A stretch of 64,000 nucleotides of DNA from Bacillus sp. B-jedd (GCF_000821085.1 NZ_CCXR01000001.1:2005001-2069000); one strand, 5' to 3'. Shown: positions 1 through 9,295, numbered from the stretch's first letter. Notes: generated by a model not told the origin, from the sequence alone. Program-made: numbers and translations.

Positions 1-390
1 CAATGCGATGTATACAGTTGGTGCGATATAGAGGCGGTGGCCGCGGGTTATCTACATACCATCGGTCTGAAATCGGACGGGACGGTGACAGCCGCCGGGT
101 TTAATAAACATGGGCAATGCGATGTAGGCATCTGGAGCAGTATTGTGAAGATAGCCGTGGGTAGTAATCATTCTGTTGGTCTTAAATTTGACGGTACGGT
201 GGTAGCAGCCGGTTGGGATAAGTATGGGCAATGTAATGTGGATGATTGGCGTGAAATTGTGGCCATTGCCGCGGGATGTACCCATACCATCGGCCTCAAA
301 TCGGACGGTACGTTGGTCGCAGTGGGTGATAATGAATACGGCCAATGCAATGTATGCAACTGGCACGACATCCAGTTGTCTGGCAATTAG
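1..390 (+). CDS. RCC1-like beta-propeller repeat protein (3' end only)
   Basis: The reading frame is open at the first base of the window, so this is the C-terminal part of a longer protein. About 129 residues are visible. They contain at least three units of about 41 residues, each with a core like HTIGLKSDGTVTAAG followed by a YGQCNV-type turn, which is the signature of bacterial RCC1-type (regulator of chromosome condensation) propellers. Such repeats usually form one blade each; the binding partner is unknown. No signal peptide or membrane segment can be seen in this fragment. A GTG at 37 is in frame but only marks the first start-like codon inside the fragment. An imperfect hairpin (AAGCCAG/CTGGCTT, about 398-421) follows the stop. 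Confidence 0.8.
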   Translation, partial: QCDVYSWCDIEAVAAGYLHTIGLKSDGTVTAAGFNKHGQCDVGIWSSIVKIAVGSNHSVGLKFDGTVVAAGWDKYGQCNVDDWREIVAIAAGCTHTIGLKSDGTLVAVGDNEYGQCNVCNWHDIQLSGN

Positions 391-503
391 TAAATGAAAA
401 AGCCAGTTTTGGCTGGCTTGTCGTAAAACATAGCATTCGATATTCGAGTGGAGCAAATACTTATGTCAGCGTGTCAAAAGTTGAATCATGTTTAAAGGTG
501 CAT

Positions 504-535
504 AAAAAAGACCAATTCTTGGCCTTTTCATTTTG
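504..535 (-). terminator. Intrinsic terminator of the minus-strand membrane-HTH gene
   Basis: Read on the minus strand, AAAAGGCCAA, loop GAA and TTGGTCTTTT pair with one G-U, followed by a T-run. It lies directly after the stop codon at 536. Confidence 0.55.
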
Positions 536-871
536 CTAAGGAACAACTGTCAGCTCCACATTTAATAACCACTTATCAATTGCATTTCTAGGATAATATT
601 CGATATTTTGAATTTCGATGTGAGGAATTTCACTTATATAACTGTTTTCACCATCAGGTATTTTAGTTAATTTTTGAACTTCTTCAATACTTATTCCTAA
701 ATAATCGGCTACCTCTGATTGCGTTAATAATTGATGTTGTATTGGTTCTTTTACTGGATCGTTTGATAGTTTGAGTGATTGATTGCTCAAACCATTTGAT
801 ATTAGCCAACTGCCAATGACAAAACAAACCGAAAACCAACAAATTGATAGTGCAACTAAGTTATTTTTCAT
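536..871 (-). CDS. Membrane-anchored helix-turn-helix protein
   Basis: 111 residues. The start chosen is the ATG at 871, because AAAGGGGGAG precedes it at normal spacing; a longer frame to 949 has no such site. Residues 4-27 form one hydrophobic segment, an N-terminal membrane anchor. Residues 48-70 (QSEVADYLGISIEEVQKL) look like an excisionase/MerR-type helix-turn-helix, and the C-terminus ends in YPRNAIDKWL, as in excisionase-family proteins. Small Bacillus proteins that combine a membrane anchor with an excisionase-like domain exist, but their role is not known. The gene stands alone between convergent neighbours. Confidence 0.7.
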   Translation of the reverse strand: MKNNLVALSICWFSVCFVIGSWLISNGLSNQSLKLSNDPVKEPIQHQLLTQSEVADYLGISIEEVQKLTKIPDGENSYISEIPHIEIQNIEYYPRNAIDKWLLNVELTVVP

Positions 872-1221
872 TTCCACTCCCCCTTTTTTTGGAAAAAAGT
901 TATTTGTATTTCCATTATATATCTTTTCAGTAATTTCTATCCAGTCCATTTTAAATACCAGAAAGTTTACGAAAACAGCCGTTTAAAAGTATTGAAGGGT
1001 GAATCAAGTTAAATGTTCAAATAATCCTAGCTTTTGAAGAAACCGATGGTTTGGCATTGGTTCAGTTTTAAAATTTCTGAGAGATCTTTTTTTGTTCTCG
1101 ATTGTTTTCAGAGATAGGACTAGTTTATGTGCATTTTTGACTTTGAAAAAGGCTTTGTAGGCACTGCGAGTCTTTTCAAATTTACATTTTGCCGCATGTT
1201 CGAAAAACAAGATATAACAGC

Positions 1222-1264
1222 AATAAAGCCGTTTCCTTTTGGGAAGACGGCTTGTTTTAGCAAT
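1222..1264 (-). terminator. Hairpin downstream of the VOC gene
   Basis: Inverted repeat AAGCCGT/ACGGCTT extended by TTCC/GGAA around a CAAAA loop, 60-100 bases past the stop of the minus-strand VOC gene. The T-tract is weak on either strand. The rest of 950-1319 shows no convincing gene. Confidence 0.5.
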
Positions 1265-1319
1265 TGTAAGGGCAAATCTAACAACCCTTTTTTCAAGAAG
1301 ATCTAGTTTATTCCTCGAA

Positions 1320-2207
1320 TCATTTCCCGCTTTCCAATCGAGCTTTTTCCAAAGCGGCGATATCAAGTTTCTTCATTTTTAAAACTGCCTGTGTGACTCT
1401 TTTGGCTTCTTCTTTAGGACCCTTAAACATGATTTCATCCATGTTGTCGGGGACAATTTGCCATGATACGCCAAATTGGTCTTTTAACCATCCGCATTGT
1501 TCTGCCTCAGGGACGGCTGATAGCTTTTCCCAATAATAATCAATTTCTTGCTGATCCTTGCAGCTTATCGTGAAAGAAATGGCTTCGTTGAATTTGTATT
1601 CTTCGTCGAAGCCATTATCCATAGCTGAAAAGTGGAGACCGTTAAGCTGAAATCCGGCATATTTCACCTTTGCATTCGGTGACTCCGTTTCTCCTTCTTC
1701 GTATCTTTTGACTGAGGTTACTTCCGAATTCTCAAATATTTCCGTGTAGTACTTTACTGCTTCTTCGGCTTTCCCGCATACATCTTTTGAAAAAAGAAGA
1801 TTCGGGGTAATCTTTTGCAGCGGTTCGCTTTCCATAAACATCAACTGCCAAGAAAGTCCAAAGCGATCCTGAACCCAGCCATACCATTTGCTAAAAGCGT
1901 ATTCACCCAAGGGCATTAACTCTTTGCCGCCATCCATTAGGGCATTCCATTTTTCGTTTACTTCATCTTTGGATGAACAGGATACGAATAAGGAAATGGA
2001 TGGATTGAATTTGAAGTAAGGACCTGCACTCATTGCATCAAACCGTTGTCCAGCCAGTTCAAAACTCACATATTCTGCGTCGCCAGAAGGAGTGTTTTCG
2101 AGAACCGTGACATTTAGCAGCCTGGAATCCTCAAATAATCCGATATAAAACTCCGCGGCTTCTTTTGCCTCAGTGTCATACCATAAATGTGGGAATATTT
2201 TTTGCAT
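1320..2207 (-). CDS. Two-domain VOC (PhnB-like, 3-dmu-9_3-mt) protein
   Basis: 295 residues. Two tandem copies of the PhnB/glyoxalase-fold domain are visible: residues about 1-125 (MQKIFPHLWYDTEAKEAAEF ... YGWVQDRFGLSWQL) and about 132-255 (ITPNLLFSK ... CGWLKDQFGVSWQI). The repeated 'W(V/L)(Q/K)D(R/Q)FG(L/V)SWQ' motif near the end of each half is diagnostic of this family. The last 35 residues (PKEEAKRVTQAVLKMKKLDI) form the helical tail often seen in these proteins. The family resembles bleomycin-resistance and glyoxalase folds, but the substrate of PhnB-like members is generally unknown. An AAGGAGG-like site precedes the ATG at 2207. Confidence 0.9.
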   Translation of the reverse strand: MQKIFPHLWYDTEAKEAAEFYIGLFEDSRLLNVTVLENTPSGDAEYVSFELAGQRFDAMSAGPYFKFNPSISLFVSCSSKDEVNEKWNALMDGGKELMPLGEYAFSKWYGWVQDRFGLSWQLMFMESEPLQKITPNLLFSKDVCGKAEEAVKYYTEIFENSEVTSVKRYEEGETESPNAKVKYAGFQLNGLHFSAMDNGFDEEYKFNEAISFTISCKDQQEIDYYWEKLSAVPEAEQCGWLKDQFGVSWQIVPDNMDEIMFKGPKEEAKRVTQAVLKMKKLDIAALEKARLESGK

Positions 2208-2452
2208 AGCGGCCTCCTTACACGTACTTTATTTACCGGCTTAATCAGACCGGCAGTTACTACTATTATAAGCGGCTGAATCTGACTATCGCAAAAAAGG
2301 GGAGGCAACCGAATCCAGATATTTTTAGGGAAAATCCGCCAAATTCTCTTAATATTTTGTTGTTTAGAGACTATACTATATTTCTGTTTAAATGATAGTA
2401 TTGGGGAAAGCTTCCATTTATAAAGATCTAGATAGAAAAGGTGGGGAGAATT

Positions 2453-2632
2453 ATGTTCTTGCTAAATATGTTAATCGCCATAATAGGAATGGGATTATTG
2501 ATTATTATACTAATTCTCTTTGCATCTCGGTTAATGCAAACGAAAAAGAACTTTTACTCTTGGTTTTCTTTTGCCATAATCGTTTTCTTTTTAGTAGTTT
2601 CCATATGGCAAAGCTTAAATTTCTTTAAATAA
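2453..2632 (+). CDS. Small two-helix membrane protein
   Basis: 59 residues from the ATG at 2453, which has GGTGGGGAG seven bases upstream; a GTG at 2441 overlaps that site and is not used. Two hydrophobic segments (about residues 3-26 and 36-54) flank a short basic loop with MQTKK. No family recognised. The 245 bases upstream hold no other gene. It converges on the membrane-protein gene at 2652-3245. Confidence 0.6.
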   Translation: MFLLNMLIAIIGMGLLIIILILFASRLMQTKKNFYSWFSFAIIVFFLVVSIWQSLNFFK

Positions 2633-2651
2633 GACTTAATTCCATTAAATT

Positions 2652-3245
2652 TCATTCGGTTTTCAGTTTCTCTATCCGTTCTTCCGGAAGCGAAAATGGA
2701 GTTGCGATAAACAATGCAAATAAACCGAGCATGTATAAAAAGGCAGCTAGGCCAACATTTTCGTCCACCGATTGAAATCGTAGAACTGCCATGATTGCAA
2801 TTCCAATAATGACAATTCCGGCAAGAGCTTTCGGCCACAGGGCAAGTTGCTTTGCTTTACGCGGATTTACAAAGACCAATCCTATTCTCTCTTTCAAAAG
2901 ATGTCCTAGCAGGAAGAGCAGCAGAGTGCCAATGAGCAGTAGCCAGAAAACTTCTGTTACATAGCTCATTCTCACAAAAGGCAATACCGCGAAAATCGAG
3001 AACCCGATTAGCATCCAATACACTTGAATGGAATAGTATCGCTTTGTGTCGTGTTTGTATCGATTCCACATCATAAGGACACGAAAGACTAGTAAAGCTT
3101 CCACGCTTAGATTTATGGCAAGCCAAAAGAAAAAACGCCCTTCTGGCACGGAGCTTGCTGCAAGTATTAAAAAGAAATGCAAGACAACGGTAAAACCTAG
3201 TCGTTTCTCTGCAATCGGTTGGGCTACTTTGTTTTCTGTTATCAT
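2652..3245 (-). CDS. Multi-pass membrane protein of unknown function
   Basis: 197 residues with about six hydrophobic segments (near residues 17-37, 43-60, 75-95, 102-120, 138-158 and 165-185). The N-terminus is short and cytoplasmic, and the C-terminus is charged (LPEERIEKLKTE). A GGGGAG site lies just before the ATG at 3245. No transporter or enzyme motif could be recognised. The gene stands alone, divergent from the nucleotidyltransferase pair. Confidence 0.7.
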   Translation of the reverse strand: MITENKVAQPIAEKRLGFTVVLHFFLILAASSVPEGRFFFWLAINLSVEALLVFRVLMMWNRYKHDTKRYYSIQVYWMLIGFSIFAVLPFVRMSYVTEVFWLLLIGTLLLFLLGHLLKERIGLVFVNPRKAKQLALWPKALAGIVIIGIAIMAVLRFQSVDENVGLAAFLYMLGLFALFIATPFSLPEERIEKLKTE

Positions 3246-3405
3246 TCGTCAATCTCCCCTCTATTTTCCTGGGTTTCATTAACTCTATGATAGCAATAAA
3301 CTTCCTTCCATTCTATTTCTATCCCTTATCCAGCTATATGCACCACTATTGAAGATTTCCGAATGGGCCGAACTATTATTTTCCAATTTTTAGTTTTATG
3401 CTATT

Positions 3406-4284
3406 ATGGGTAAAAGCATTTTGCTAAGGAGTTGGTTTGAATGTGTGGGATTTGTCAGTAGACATGTAAAAAGGGATTCAAATTTGCCAGAATCACGGGA
3501 AGTTCTTTTGAAAAACGCTTTGGATGATTTATGCGGGGACCCAAATGTGCTAGCTATTTACCAGGGCGGGTCATTGGCAAAAGGTAACTTTGATCATTAT
3601 TCCGACATTGATTTACATACAATTGTTTTGCCGGAAAAGAAGGCTTCATTTATTAGGAATAAGAGGGAAAGGGCGACAAAATGGGGAGAGGTATTGTTTT
3701 ACGAAGACTTCCATCCTGATTCGCCTGTGGTGGTGACACATTATATATCGTTTGTAAAAGTAGATAGCTGGTACCATTCTCCTGAAGAAGTGAAGCCTTC
3801 CGTCTGGTTAAAGGGTTGTGAGGTTCATTATGATCCTAAGAACCTAATCGGACCGATCCTAAAAGAGTCAGCAGCTATTGTGTATAAGGTCTCACCCGAA
3901 GAAGTACTGTTCTGGAGGGGGAAGATTCTTGCCTTTATCCATGAAACGTACCGAGCGGTTATGCGGGAAGGGTATTATTATGCTTTAGCTAACCTGGATA
4001 GAATCCGCTGGCTGGTTGCTTCAGGCTGGTATATGGAAATGGATCAGCACCTGGACAGCCCATATGGGGTATGGTCAAAAATTGAGGGGAAGAGAAGCAA
4101 GCTGGCAGAATGGCAATTGTCCTTACTGGCGAGTTGGGATTGCTGCCGGAATGCCAATCAAATTATGAAAACCATGGTTTGTATGGTTCCAGAAATCCTT
4201 CGGCTCAATACTGAATTGAGTTCAAAAGTGGATATAAATCCTGATCATGATCGAATGAAGCGAATCATAGAAATGGCTTATTAG
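3406..4284 (+). CDS. Nucleotidyltransferase-domain protein
   Basis: Up to 292 residues. The motif GGSLAKGNFDHYSDIDLH (around residues 55-72) is the GS-x(n)-DxD active site of the pol-beta-type nucleotidyltransferase superfamily, which includes aminoglycoside adenylyltransferases and kanamycin nucleotidyltransferases. The C-terminal half is helical and aromatic-rich, as in aminoglycoside-modifying relatives, but the substrate cannot be told. The start is uncertain. The ATG at 3406 lacks a ribosome site; an in-frame GTG at 3445 lies 14 bases after AAGGAG. An out-of-frame ATG at 3441 with better spacing meets a stop after six codons. A second nucleotidyltransferase gene follows 20 bases downstream, probably in the same operon. 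Confidence 0.8.
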   Translation: MGKSILLRSWFECVGFVSRHVKRDSNLPESREVLLKNALDDLCGDPNVLAIYQGGSLAKGNFDHYSDIDLHTIVLPEKKASFIRNKRERATKWGEVLFYEDFHPDSPVVVTHYISFVKVDSWYHSPEEVKPSVWLKGCEVHYDPKNLIGPILKESAAIVYKVSPEEVLFWRGKILAFIHETYRAVMREGYYYALANLDRIRWLVASGWYMEMDQHLDSPYGVWSKIEGKRSKLAEWQLSLLASWDCCRNANQIMKTMVCMVPEILRLNTELSSKVDINPDHDRMKRIIEMAY

Positions 4285-4304
4285 AAGTCTGAGGGGGCAG
4301 TAGG

Positions 4305-5087
4305 ATGGTCAGTTTTGCAGAAAGAGATCATTATTTTAACCGTACAATTGATAAATTACAGGCCTCCAATTTAGTAGAAGGCATCATCCAGTTGGGATCG
4401 GGGGTAGCTGGATACAAGGATGTCTTATCTGATATTGATTTAATGATATCCATTTCGTCTGGAGAAGATTCGGCCAAAACGAAAGAAGTGGTTCTTGAAA
4501 CGTTGGGTGATTTCAATCCTGTTTTAATCAAAGAGAAGAATTTCTACGAGAATGTGTTGTTGGTTATTGCGATTCTGGAAAATAAATTAGAATTTAATAT
4601 TTCGATTGTTCCAAGAGAATTGTTAATTGTAAAATCACCATTATGGAAAGTGATTGTTGATAAATCAGGTCTTGTAACCGAAAAAATGAATGTAGAAAAT
4701 GAGCGTTTTTTACAGAATCCATTAAAATATGAAGTCCATTTTGATGTTCCATTTGAGTTTGCTTATTGTGCGTTCGGATTGGAGAAGGAGTTAAAGAGAA
4801 ACAACTTGATCTATGCATTAACTCTGCTTCAGCGAATGAGGGAATATACTTTAATCGTACAAGCCATGAACGAAGAGAAAAAGCTCCATCAATTTAAAGC
4901 ATATGAAACATTGGATCCTGCTTTTATTCAAGCTTATCTTCTAACTTATCCTGAATTTATCTCAGTGGAAAACCTGCTAAAATCAGGCCGAAAGCTGAAA
5001 CATCTTTTTGAAGAAACAATAAGTAAAAGCCGTACTTTTTCTATGAATCCTAATTTGAATGCAGTTTTAAATATAACGTTGGTTTGA
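4305..5087 (+). CDS. Second nucleotidyltransferase-domain protein
   Basis: 260 residues, ATG start with GAGGGGG eight bases upstream. Residues about 30-50 (LGSGVAGYKDVLSDIDLM) match the nucleotidyltransferase GS...DxD signature. The rest is helical and not diagnostic. It lies 20 bases after the first nucleotidyltransferase and shares its terminator at 5108-5147. The two proteins share the catalytic motif but little else, so they are distant paralogues or independently recruited. The substrate is unknown; small-molecule (antibiotic) adenylylation is the usual role of this fold in such contexts and is inference here. Confidence 0.75.
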   Translation: MVSFAERDHYFNRTIDKLQASNLVEGIIQLGSGVAGYKDVLSDIDLMISISSGEDSAKTKEVVLETLGDFNPVLIKEKNFYENVLLVIAILENKLEFNISIVPRELLIVKSPLWKVIVDKSGLVTEKMNVENERFLQNPLKYEVHFDVPFEFAYCAFGLEKELKRNNLIYALTLLQRMREYTLIVQAMNEEKKLHQFKAYETLDPAFIQAYLLTYPEFISVENLLKSGRKLKHLFEETISKSRTFSMNPNLNAVLNITLV

Positions 5088-5107
5088 TCAGCACTTCAGC
5101 CTTAATC

Positions 5108-5147
5108 AAAGCAGCTTGGACTGATCTTATCGTCCAGGCTGCTTTTT
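5108..5147 (+). terminator. Intrinsic terminator of the nucleotidyltransferase pair
   Basis: AAAGCAGC-TGGAC and GTCCA-GCTGCTTTTT form a long stem with an eight- to ten-base loop and a T-run. Confidence 0.85.
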
Positions 5148-5178
5148 AGTGAAGCCGCAGTAATAGATTCTATAATTA

Positions 5179-5376
5179 TTAAGTTGCTCTTACCTCGCTT
5201 TCAAACTTCCCCCGGTGGGAACCATCGCAGAATGGTTTGTGATTCGACAACCCACATCGACATAGTTTGATTTGTTCTCCCGTTTTGTAAGGATTTCCTT
5301 CTCCGTCCAGCAGCTCGAATTCTCCCTTAATAACGATAGGACCGTTATCGGATACTTTTAATTCAGTTTTTGACAT
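5179..5376 (-). CDS. CDGSH iron-sulfur domain protein
   Basis: 65 residues. The C-terminal motif CRCGLSNHKPFCDGSH gives the three cysteines and one histidine that bind a [2Fe-2S] cluster in CDGSH (mitoNEET-like) proteins. The length is normal for bacterial single-domain members. The N-terminal 40 residues form the small beta part (GPIVIKGEFELLDGEG). The role of bacterial CDGSH proteins is thought to be electron or cluster transfer. ATG at 5376 with GGAGGGAT upstream. Monocistronic. Confidence 0.92.
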   Translation of the reverse strand: MSKTELKVSDNGPIVIKGEFELLDGEGNPYKTGEQIKLCRCGLSNHKPFCDGSHRGKFESEVRAT

Positions 5377-5447
5377 TTTTATCCCTCCATTTTATCGATA
5401 TCCCTATTATCCACAAGTTGAGTTTGCCTATCCGCTTTGTCAGCTCA

Positions 5448-6473
5448 TCAGAGAATGAAATAGGTGACGAGTGACAGAAGCACTGACGTTACTACCATGG
5501 CAAGCAGCGGCCTCAATGCTTTTGTTCGAAGGGCTTTCAGACTGACGTTCAATCCTAAGCCAATCATTGCCATCGTCAGAATGAAGGATGTAAAAATGGA
5601 TACACCATTCATTACCTTGTCTGTGACAGGAATCATGTTTCCGAGCACATAACTTCCAAAAAGGCTCATCAAGATGAAGCCAATCAAGAACCATGGAAAT
5701 TCAACTTTAGCGGTATCATCTGATTCGTCATTACTTTTACGTTTCATCCAATACATGAGGAGAAAACTTAGAGGGACTAGAAGGAAGACACGCCCTAATT
5801 TGGCCAATAGTGCTATGGCCAAGGCATCATGGCCGGCAGGTTCACCTGCTAGAGCCACGTGGGCAATTTCATGCAGTCCTATGCCTGACCAAATTCCATA
5901 TTGAAGGTCCGTTAAGGGAAGGTATGGTCTAACCACTGTATAGGTAATAGCGAAGATGGTCCCCACTAACGCGATAATCCCGGCCCCGATAGCGGTATCT
6001 TCCTCCTTTGCTTTCAAAATTGGCGACACGGCTGCAATAGCTGCCGCGCCGCAAATGCCTGTCCCAATTCCTAGTAATAAAGATAGGGAAGAGTCCGCCT
6101 TAAACAATTTTGCCAGTAACATCATAATGAGAATTGAAAAAATGATGGTACCCACATCTCTGACAAGCAGTCCTAATCCCTGGTGAAGGACAACATCAAT
6201 ATTCAACTTCAAGCCGTATAGAATAATGGCAAACCGTAACAGCCTTTTAGAAGAAAATTGGATTCCTGATCGGATTTTTTCCGGATAGCCCCGTATTTGC
6301 CGATAAACGACAGCGATGATAATCGCACAGGCCAGTGGGCCCAGGTGGTTCAGGCCTGGTAATTTTGCTAGTTGAAAACTAATAAAGGCAATAATGAAGG
6401 TAAAGCCGATGCCGCCAAGCCACCGGCCTGTTGAGGATTGTTTATGGGAATCCGACATTGATGAGTTTGTCAT
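5448..6473 (-). CDS. YeiH/UPF0324 family putative sulfate exporter
   Basis: 341 residues from the ATG at 6473 (GCAGGAG seven bases upstream). An in-frame TTG at 6527 also has a strong GGTGGAGG site and would add 18 polar residues, so the true start is open. About ten membrane segments are visible. Conserved family stretches include GIGTGICGAAAIAAVSPILK and GIGLHEIAHVALAGEPAG; GTGICGAAAI is the most diagnostic. Members of PF03601 are annotated as putative sulfate exporters, but direct biochemical proof is limited. It lies on the minus strand, divergent from guaC. Confidence 0.88.
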   Translation of the reverse strand: MTNSSMSDSHKQSSTGRWLGGIGFTFIIAFISFQLAKLPGLNHLGPLACAIIIAVVYRQIRGYPEKIRSGIQFSSKRLLRFAIILYGLKLNIDVVLHQGLGLLVRDVGTIIFSILIMMLLAKLFKADSSLSLLLGIGTGICGAAAIAAVSPILKAKEEDTAIGAGIIALVGTIFAITYTVVRPYLPLTDLQYGIWSGIGLHEIAHVALAGEPAGHDALAIALLAKLGRVFLLVPLSFLLMYWMKRKSNDESDDTAKVEFPWFLIGFILMSLFGSYVLGNMIPVTDKVMNGVSIFTSFILTMAMIGLGLNVSLKALRTKALRPLLAMVVTSVLLSLVTYFIL

Positions 6474-6644
6474 GTTGATTTCTCCTGCAGTTGATTTCTT
6501 GAGATTATCTTCTCCTTGTTTAGTCAATTTAGTCCTCCACCTTAAGAAATCATTGGAAAGAATGTTGAAGAGCGCTTTGGTAATATATCTTGCATGTGTG
6601 AAATCTAAATAATTTTCTGAATTAAATATGAAACGAGTTATTTA

Positions 6645-6689
6645 CGAACGTTTAAATTAGTTGACTTTAAATTGTTCGTCTATTAAACT
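6645..6689 (+). promoter_or_regulatory. guaC promoter with PurR-box-like inverted repeat
   Basis: CGAAC at 6645-6649 and GTTCG at 6674-6678 are inverted and 24 bases apart, close to the spacing of paired B. subtilis PurBoxes. A sigma-A-like promoter, TTGACT (6661-6666), 17 bases and TAAACT (6684-6689), overlaps the second box. This predicts PurR repression of guaC, which is known in B. subtilis. The call rests on pattern alone. Confidence 0.55.
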
Positions 6690-6771
6690 AATAATTGTGT
6701 TTTGAACATCTAAAGTGAAATGAAAATTAACTAAAATTATTACTTTGCGAATTAAAAGGGGAGTATGCGAA

Positions 6772-7755
6772 ATGGATACTGTTTTTGATTATGAGGATAT
6801 TCAACTTATTCCGGCGAAATCGATTGTGAAGAGCCGTTCTGAATGTGATACATCTGTAGAGTTTGGCGGACGTACGTTTAGGCTGCCGGTCGTACCGGCA
6901 AATATGCAAACGATTATTGATGAAAGCCTGGCAATCAAGTTGGCTGAGAACAACTATTTCTATATCATGCATCGTTTTCAGCCTGAAAAGCGGATTGATT
7001 TTGTAAAAGATATGAGGTCCCGCGGTTTATATGCTTCGATTAGCGTCGGCGTTAAAGACGACGAATACCGGTTCATCGAGCAATTGGCAGAGGAACAATT
7101 AGTTCCTGAGTACATTACGATTGATATTGCCCATGGCCATTCCGATTCGGTTATCAATATGATTAAGCATATTAAAAAACATCTTCCAGAAAGCTTCGTA
7201 ATTGCAGGCAATGTTGGAACTCCGGAAGCAGTACGGGAACTCGAAAATGCGGGTGCGGATGCGACCAAGGTTGGAATTGGACCTGGCAAAGTGTGCATCA
7301 CGAAAATTAAAACAGGTTTCGGAACCGGCGGCTGGCAGCTGGCTGCTGTAAGATGGTGCGCGAAAGCCGCGAGCAAGCCGATTATTGCTGACGGCGGAAT
7401 CCGTACAAATGGCGACATTGCAAAATCGGTCCGTTTCGGAGCGTCAATGGTCATGATTGGTTCGCTTTTTGCCGGCCATGAAGAATCTCCTGGAGAAACA
7501 GTTGAAGTTCACGGAAAGCTTTATAAAGAATATTTCGGTTCAGCTTCCGAATTTCAAAAAGGCGAAAAAAGAAACGTCGAAGGCAAGAAAATGCATGTTG
7601 AGTACAGAGGCCCAATCAAGGACACGCTCGTTGAAATGGAGCAGGACCTTCAATCATCAATTTCGTATGCGGGAGGCAACAAGCTATCCGCCATCCGGAA
7701 CGTCGATTATGCAATCGTAAAGAATTCGATTTTTAATGGTGACAGAGTATATTAA
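6772..7755 (+). CDS. guaC: GMP reductase
   Basis: 327 residues from the ATG at 6772 (AAGGGGAG nine bases upstream); a GTG further upstream lacks a ribosome site. It catalyses NADPH-dependent deamination of GMP to IMP, returning guanine nucleotides to the adenine branch. The TIM-barrel sequence shows the IMPDH/GMPR loop [11 protein letters not shown], with Cys about 175 as catalytic thiol, and the phosphate-binding [16 protein letters not shown] and MIGSLFAG motifs. There is no CBS pair, so it is GuaC and not IMP dehydrogenase. Length matches B. subtilis GuaC (326). Preceded by PurR-like boxes and followed by a strong terminator. Confidence 0.96.
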   Translation: MDTVFDYEDIQLIPAKSIVKSRSECDTSVEFGGRTFRLPVVPANMQTIIDESLAIKLAENNYFYIMHRFQPEKRIDFVKDMRSRGLYASISVGVKDDEYRFIEQLAEEQLVPEYITIDIAHGHSDSVINMIKHIKKHLPESFVIAGNVGTPEAVRELENAGADATKVGIGPGKVCITKIKTGFGTGGWQLAAVRWCAKAASKPIIADGGIRTNGDIAKSVRFGASMVMIGSLFAGHEESPGETVEVHGKLYKEYFGSASEFQKGEKRNVEGKKMHVEYRGPIKDTLVEMEQDLQSSISYAGGNKLSAIRNVDYAIVKNSIFNGDRVY

Positions 7756-7781
7756 GAAGAAGTTGAGACGATTCTAAAAAC

Positions 7782-7826
7782 AAACAAGACCCTTTGATTT
7801 TGAAAATCAAGGGTCTTGTTTTTTTA
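7782..7826. terminator. Bidirectional terminator between guaC and the LysE gene
   Basis: AAACAAGACCC / GGGTCTTGTTT with additional TTGATTTT/AAAATCAA pairing and T- or A-runs on both sides. It serves two convergent genes. Confidence 0.9.
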
Positions 7827-7829
7827 AAT

Positions 7830-8462
7830 TTAGTTATGTGCTTTTTCTAGAAACAACCTAATCCCAAATCCAATCAGTATTGTTCCGGTGATGCCTTCAA
7901 TAATCGATTGTGTTTTAGGATTTTTCATAAAAGCACTTATCCGATTGATTAATAGGACATAAAAGAAGCACCATAGGGCCGTGATCATTGTGTATGTCAG
8001 ACCCATGAGGATGAACGGTAATACACTACTACTCCCATGGTCAACGAACTGTGGGAAGAAGGTTAGGAATAGAAGTGCAACTTTAGGATTCAGGAGATCA
8101 GTCAGGAATCCTTGCTTAAAACTGGATTCGCTTTTAATCCTGCTTTTCGCATGAGTCTCGACGCTTGACGCCGATCCCTTATTCTTTATGGACCATAGTG
8201 TTTTAATCCCCAGGTACAACAAGTAAACAGCCCCAACATACTTCAGGACGGAAAATAATAACGCTGATTTCATAATGATCGCTGAAAGTCCTAATACCGC
8301 CGCAGTCGTATGGATCAGCAGGGCACAGCAAGCACCCATAACCGTTCTAACACCACCGGCTTTCCCAACTGTAACCGTATTTTTAGTAATAATCGCAATA
8401 TCAGGACCAGGCAAAATGACGAAGAAAATACACATAAGGATGAATAAATAGAAGTTCTCCAT
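7830..8462 (-). CDS. LysE/RhtB family amino-acid exporter
   Basis: 210 residues with six predicted membrane segments. The N-terminal PGPDIAIITKNT is the typical LysE/RhtB 'PGP' motif, and the central GFLTDLLNPKVALLFLTFFP is the second family hallmark. These proteins export amino acids or their derivatives; the substrate cannot be assigned from sequence. AAAGGAG stands at good distance before the ATG at 8462. It is monocistronic. The 340 bases upstream (8463-8842) hold no other gene that I can support. Confidence 0.93.
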   Translation of the reverse strand: MENFYLFILMCIFFVILPGPDIAIITKNTVTVGKAGGVRTVMGACCALLIHTTAAVLGLSAIIMKSALLFSVLKYVGAVYLLYLGIKTLWSIKNKGSASSVETHAKSRIKSESSFKQGFLTDLLNPKVALLFLTFFPQFVDHGSSSVLPFILMGLTYTMITALWCFFYVLLINRISAFMKNPKTQSIIEGITGTILIGFGIRLFLEKAHN

Positions 8463-8842
8463 TTTGGGTGCTCCTTTCCGTTATTGATTAGCTATGTAAC
8501 TATGAATCTTTCTCATTATTATAATGAGAGCTTGAATCATTGTATATAACTTTTTATGAGGGAGGGTCGACCATTTTATGTGGTGATTCCAAATCAAAAT
8601 GATGGAGGCTTAATAGTAAACCATTAGTAAGATGATTGTTGATAGCTGTATATCTCTGTCCGTTACCAAATACACTTAATACACGATATTTATCAATCAA
8701 AGCTTCATAGTAAATAAAAGTAAATGTGTAGGTTTATTAAAAAACAATTGAAAATAAATTAGAAATAAATTACAATACCTATACATAGTAATTCTATATA
8801 GTTGTTTTGGCTAGGTATTATATTTTTCTAAGGGGTGGTCTC

Positions 8843-9295
8843 GTGATCAAAACATTGAAGGTAGGAGTCGCAATTTTATTAATTACTTTTTTGTCCGCTT
8901 GTACACACTTTTTTAGTTCTCCTTATCCACCTGGGCCAAGCAAGAACAGTATGATAATCGATATAAAAAATAACACAAATTTTGATGTTTATGGACTTGA
9001 ATTATTTCTGACGAATCAATCACCTATAGCAGCATCACAGACATCTGTGAATGGGGACGGTTCCAAAATAAAAAAGGGGGAATCACTTAGGTTTGAATTC
9101 TTTGATGATGATTTTGTCTTAGATAGAAATGCTGAAATGAAGGTCGAGGTCCTGGTTGGTAAACCCAAAGGGAGTAATACAAATAAAAAGGCGATTAACC
9201 AAAAGCTTACCTTTGAATTAGACAAAAATAAAGAAGTGTTCTTTGAGATTACTGGCGATTCGATAGAGAAAGCTGAAATAAAGAGATTAAAATAA
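8843..9295 (+). CDS. Putative lipoprotein
   Basis: 150 residues from the GTG at 8843, which follows AAGGGGTGG; an ATG at 8807 is in frame but would put charged residues before the signal. The N-terminus is a lipoprotein signal peptide with lipobox LSAC, so the protein is probably anchored on the outer face of the membrane. The mature part is beta-rich and polar (NNTNFDVYGLELFLTNQS). No family recognised. Confidence 0.7.
   Translation: MIKTLKVGVAILLITFLSACTHFFSSPYPPGPSKNSMIIDIKNNTNFDVYGLELFLTNQSPIAASQTSVNGDGSKIKKGESLRFEFFDDDFVLDRNAEMKVEVLVGKPKGSNTNKKAINQKLTFELDKNKEVFFEITGDSIEKAEIKRLK

Noticed and set aside
1004..1366. Minus-strand frame of 120 codons after the VOC gene
   Set aside because: It overlaps the end of the VOC gene, is rich in Lys/Arg/Phe as random AT-rich frames are, has no ribosome site and contains the terminator hairpin.
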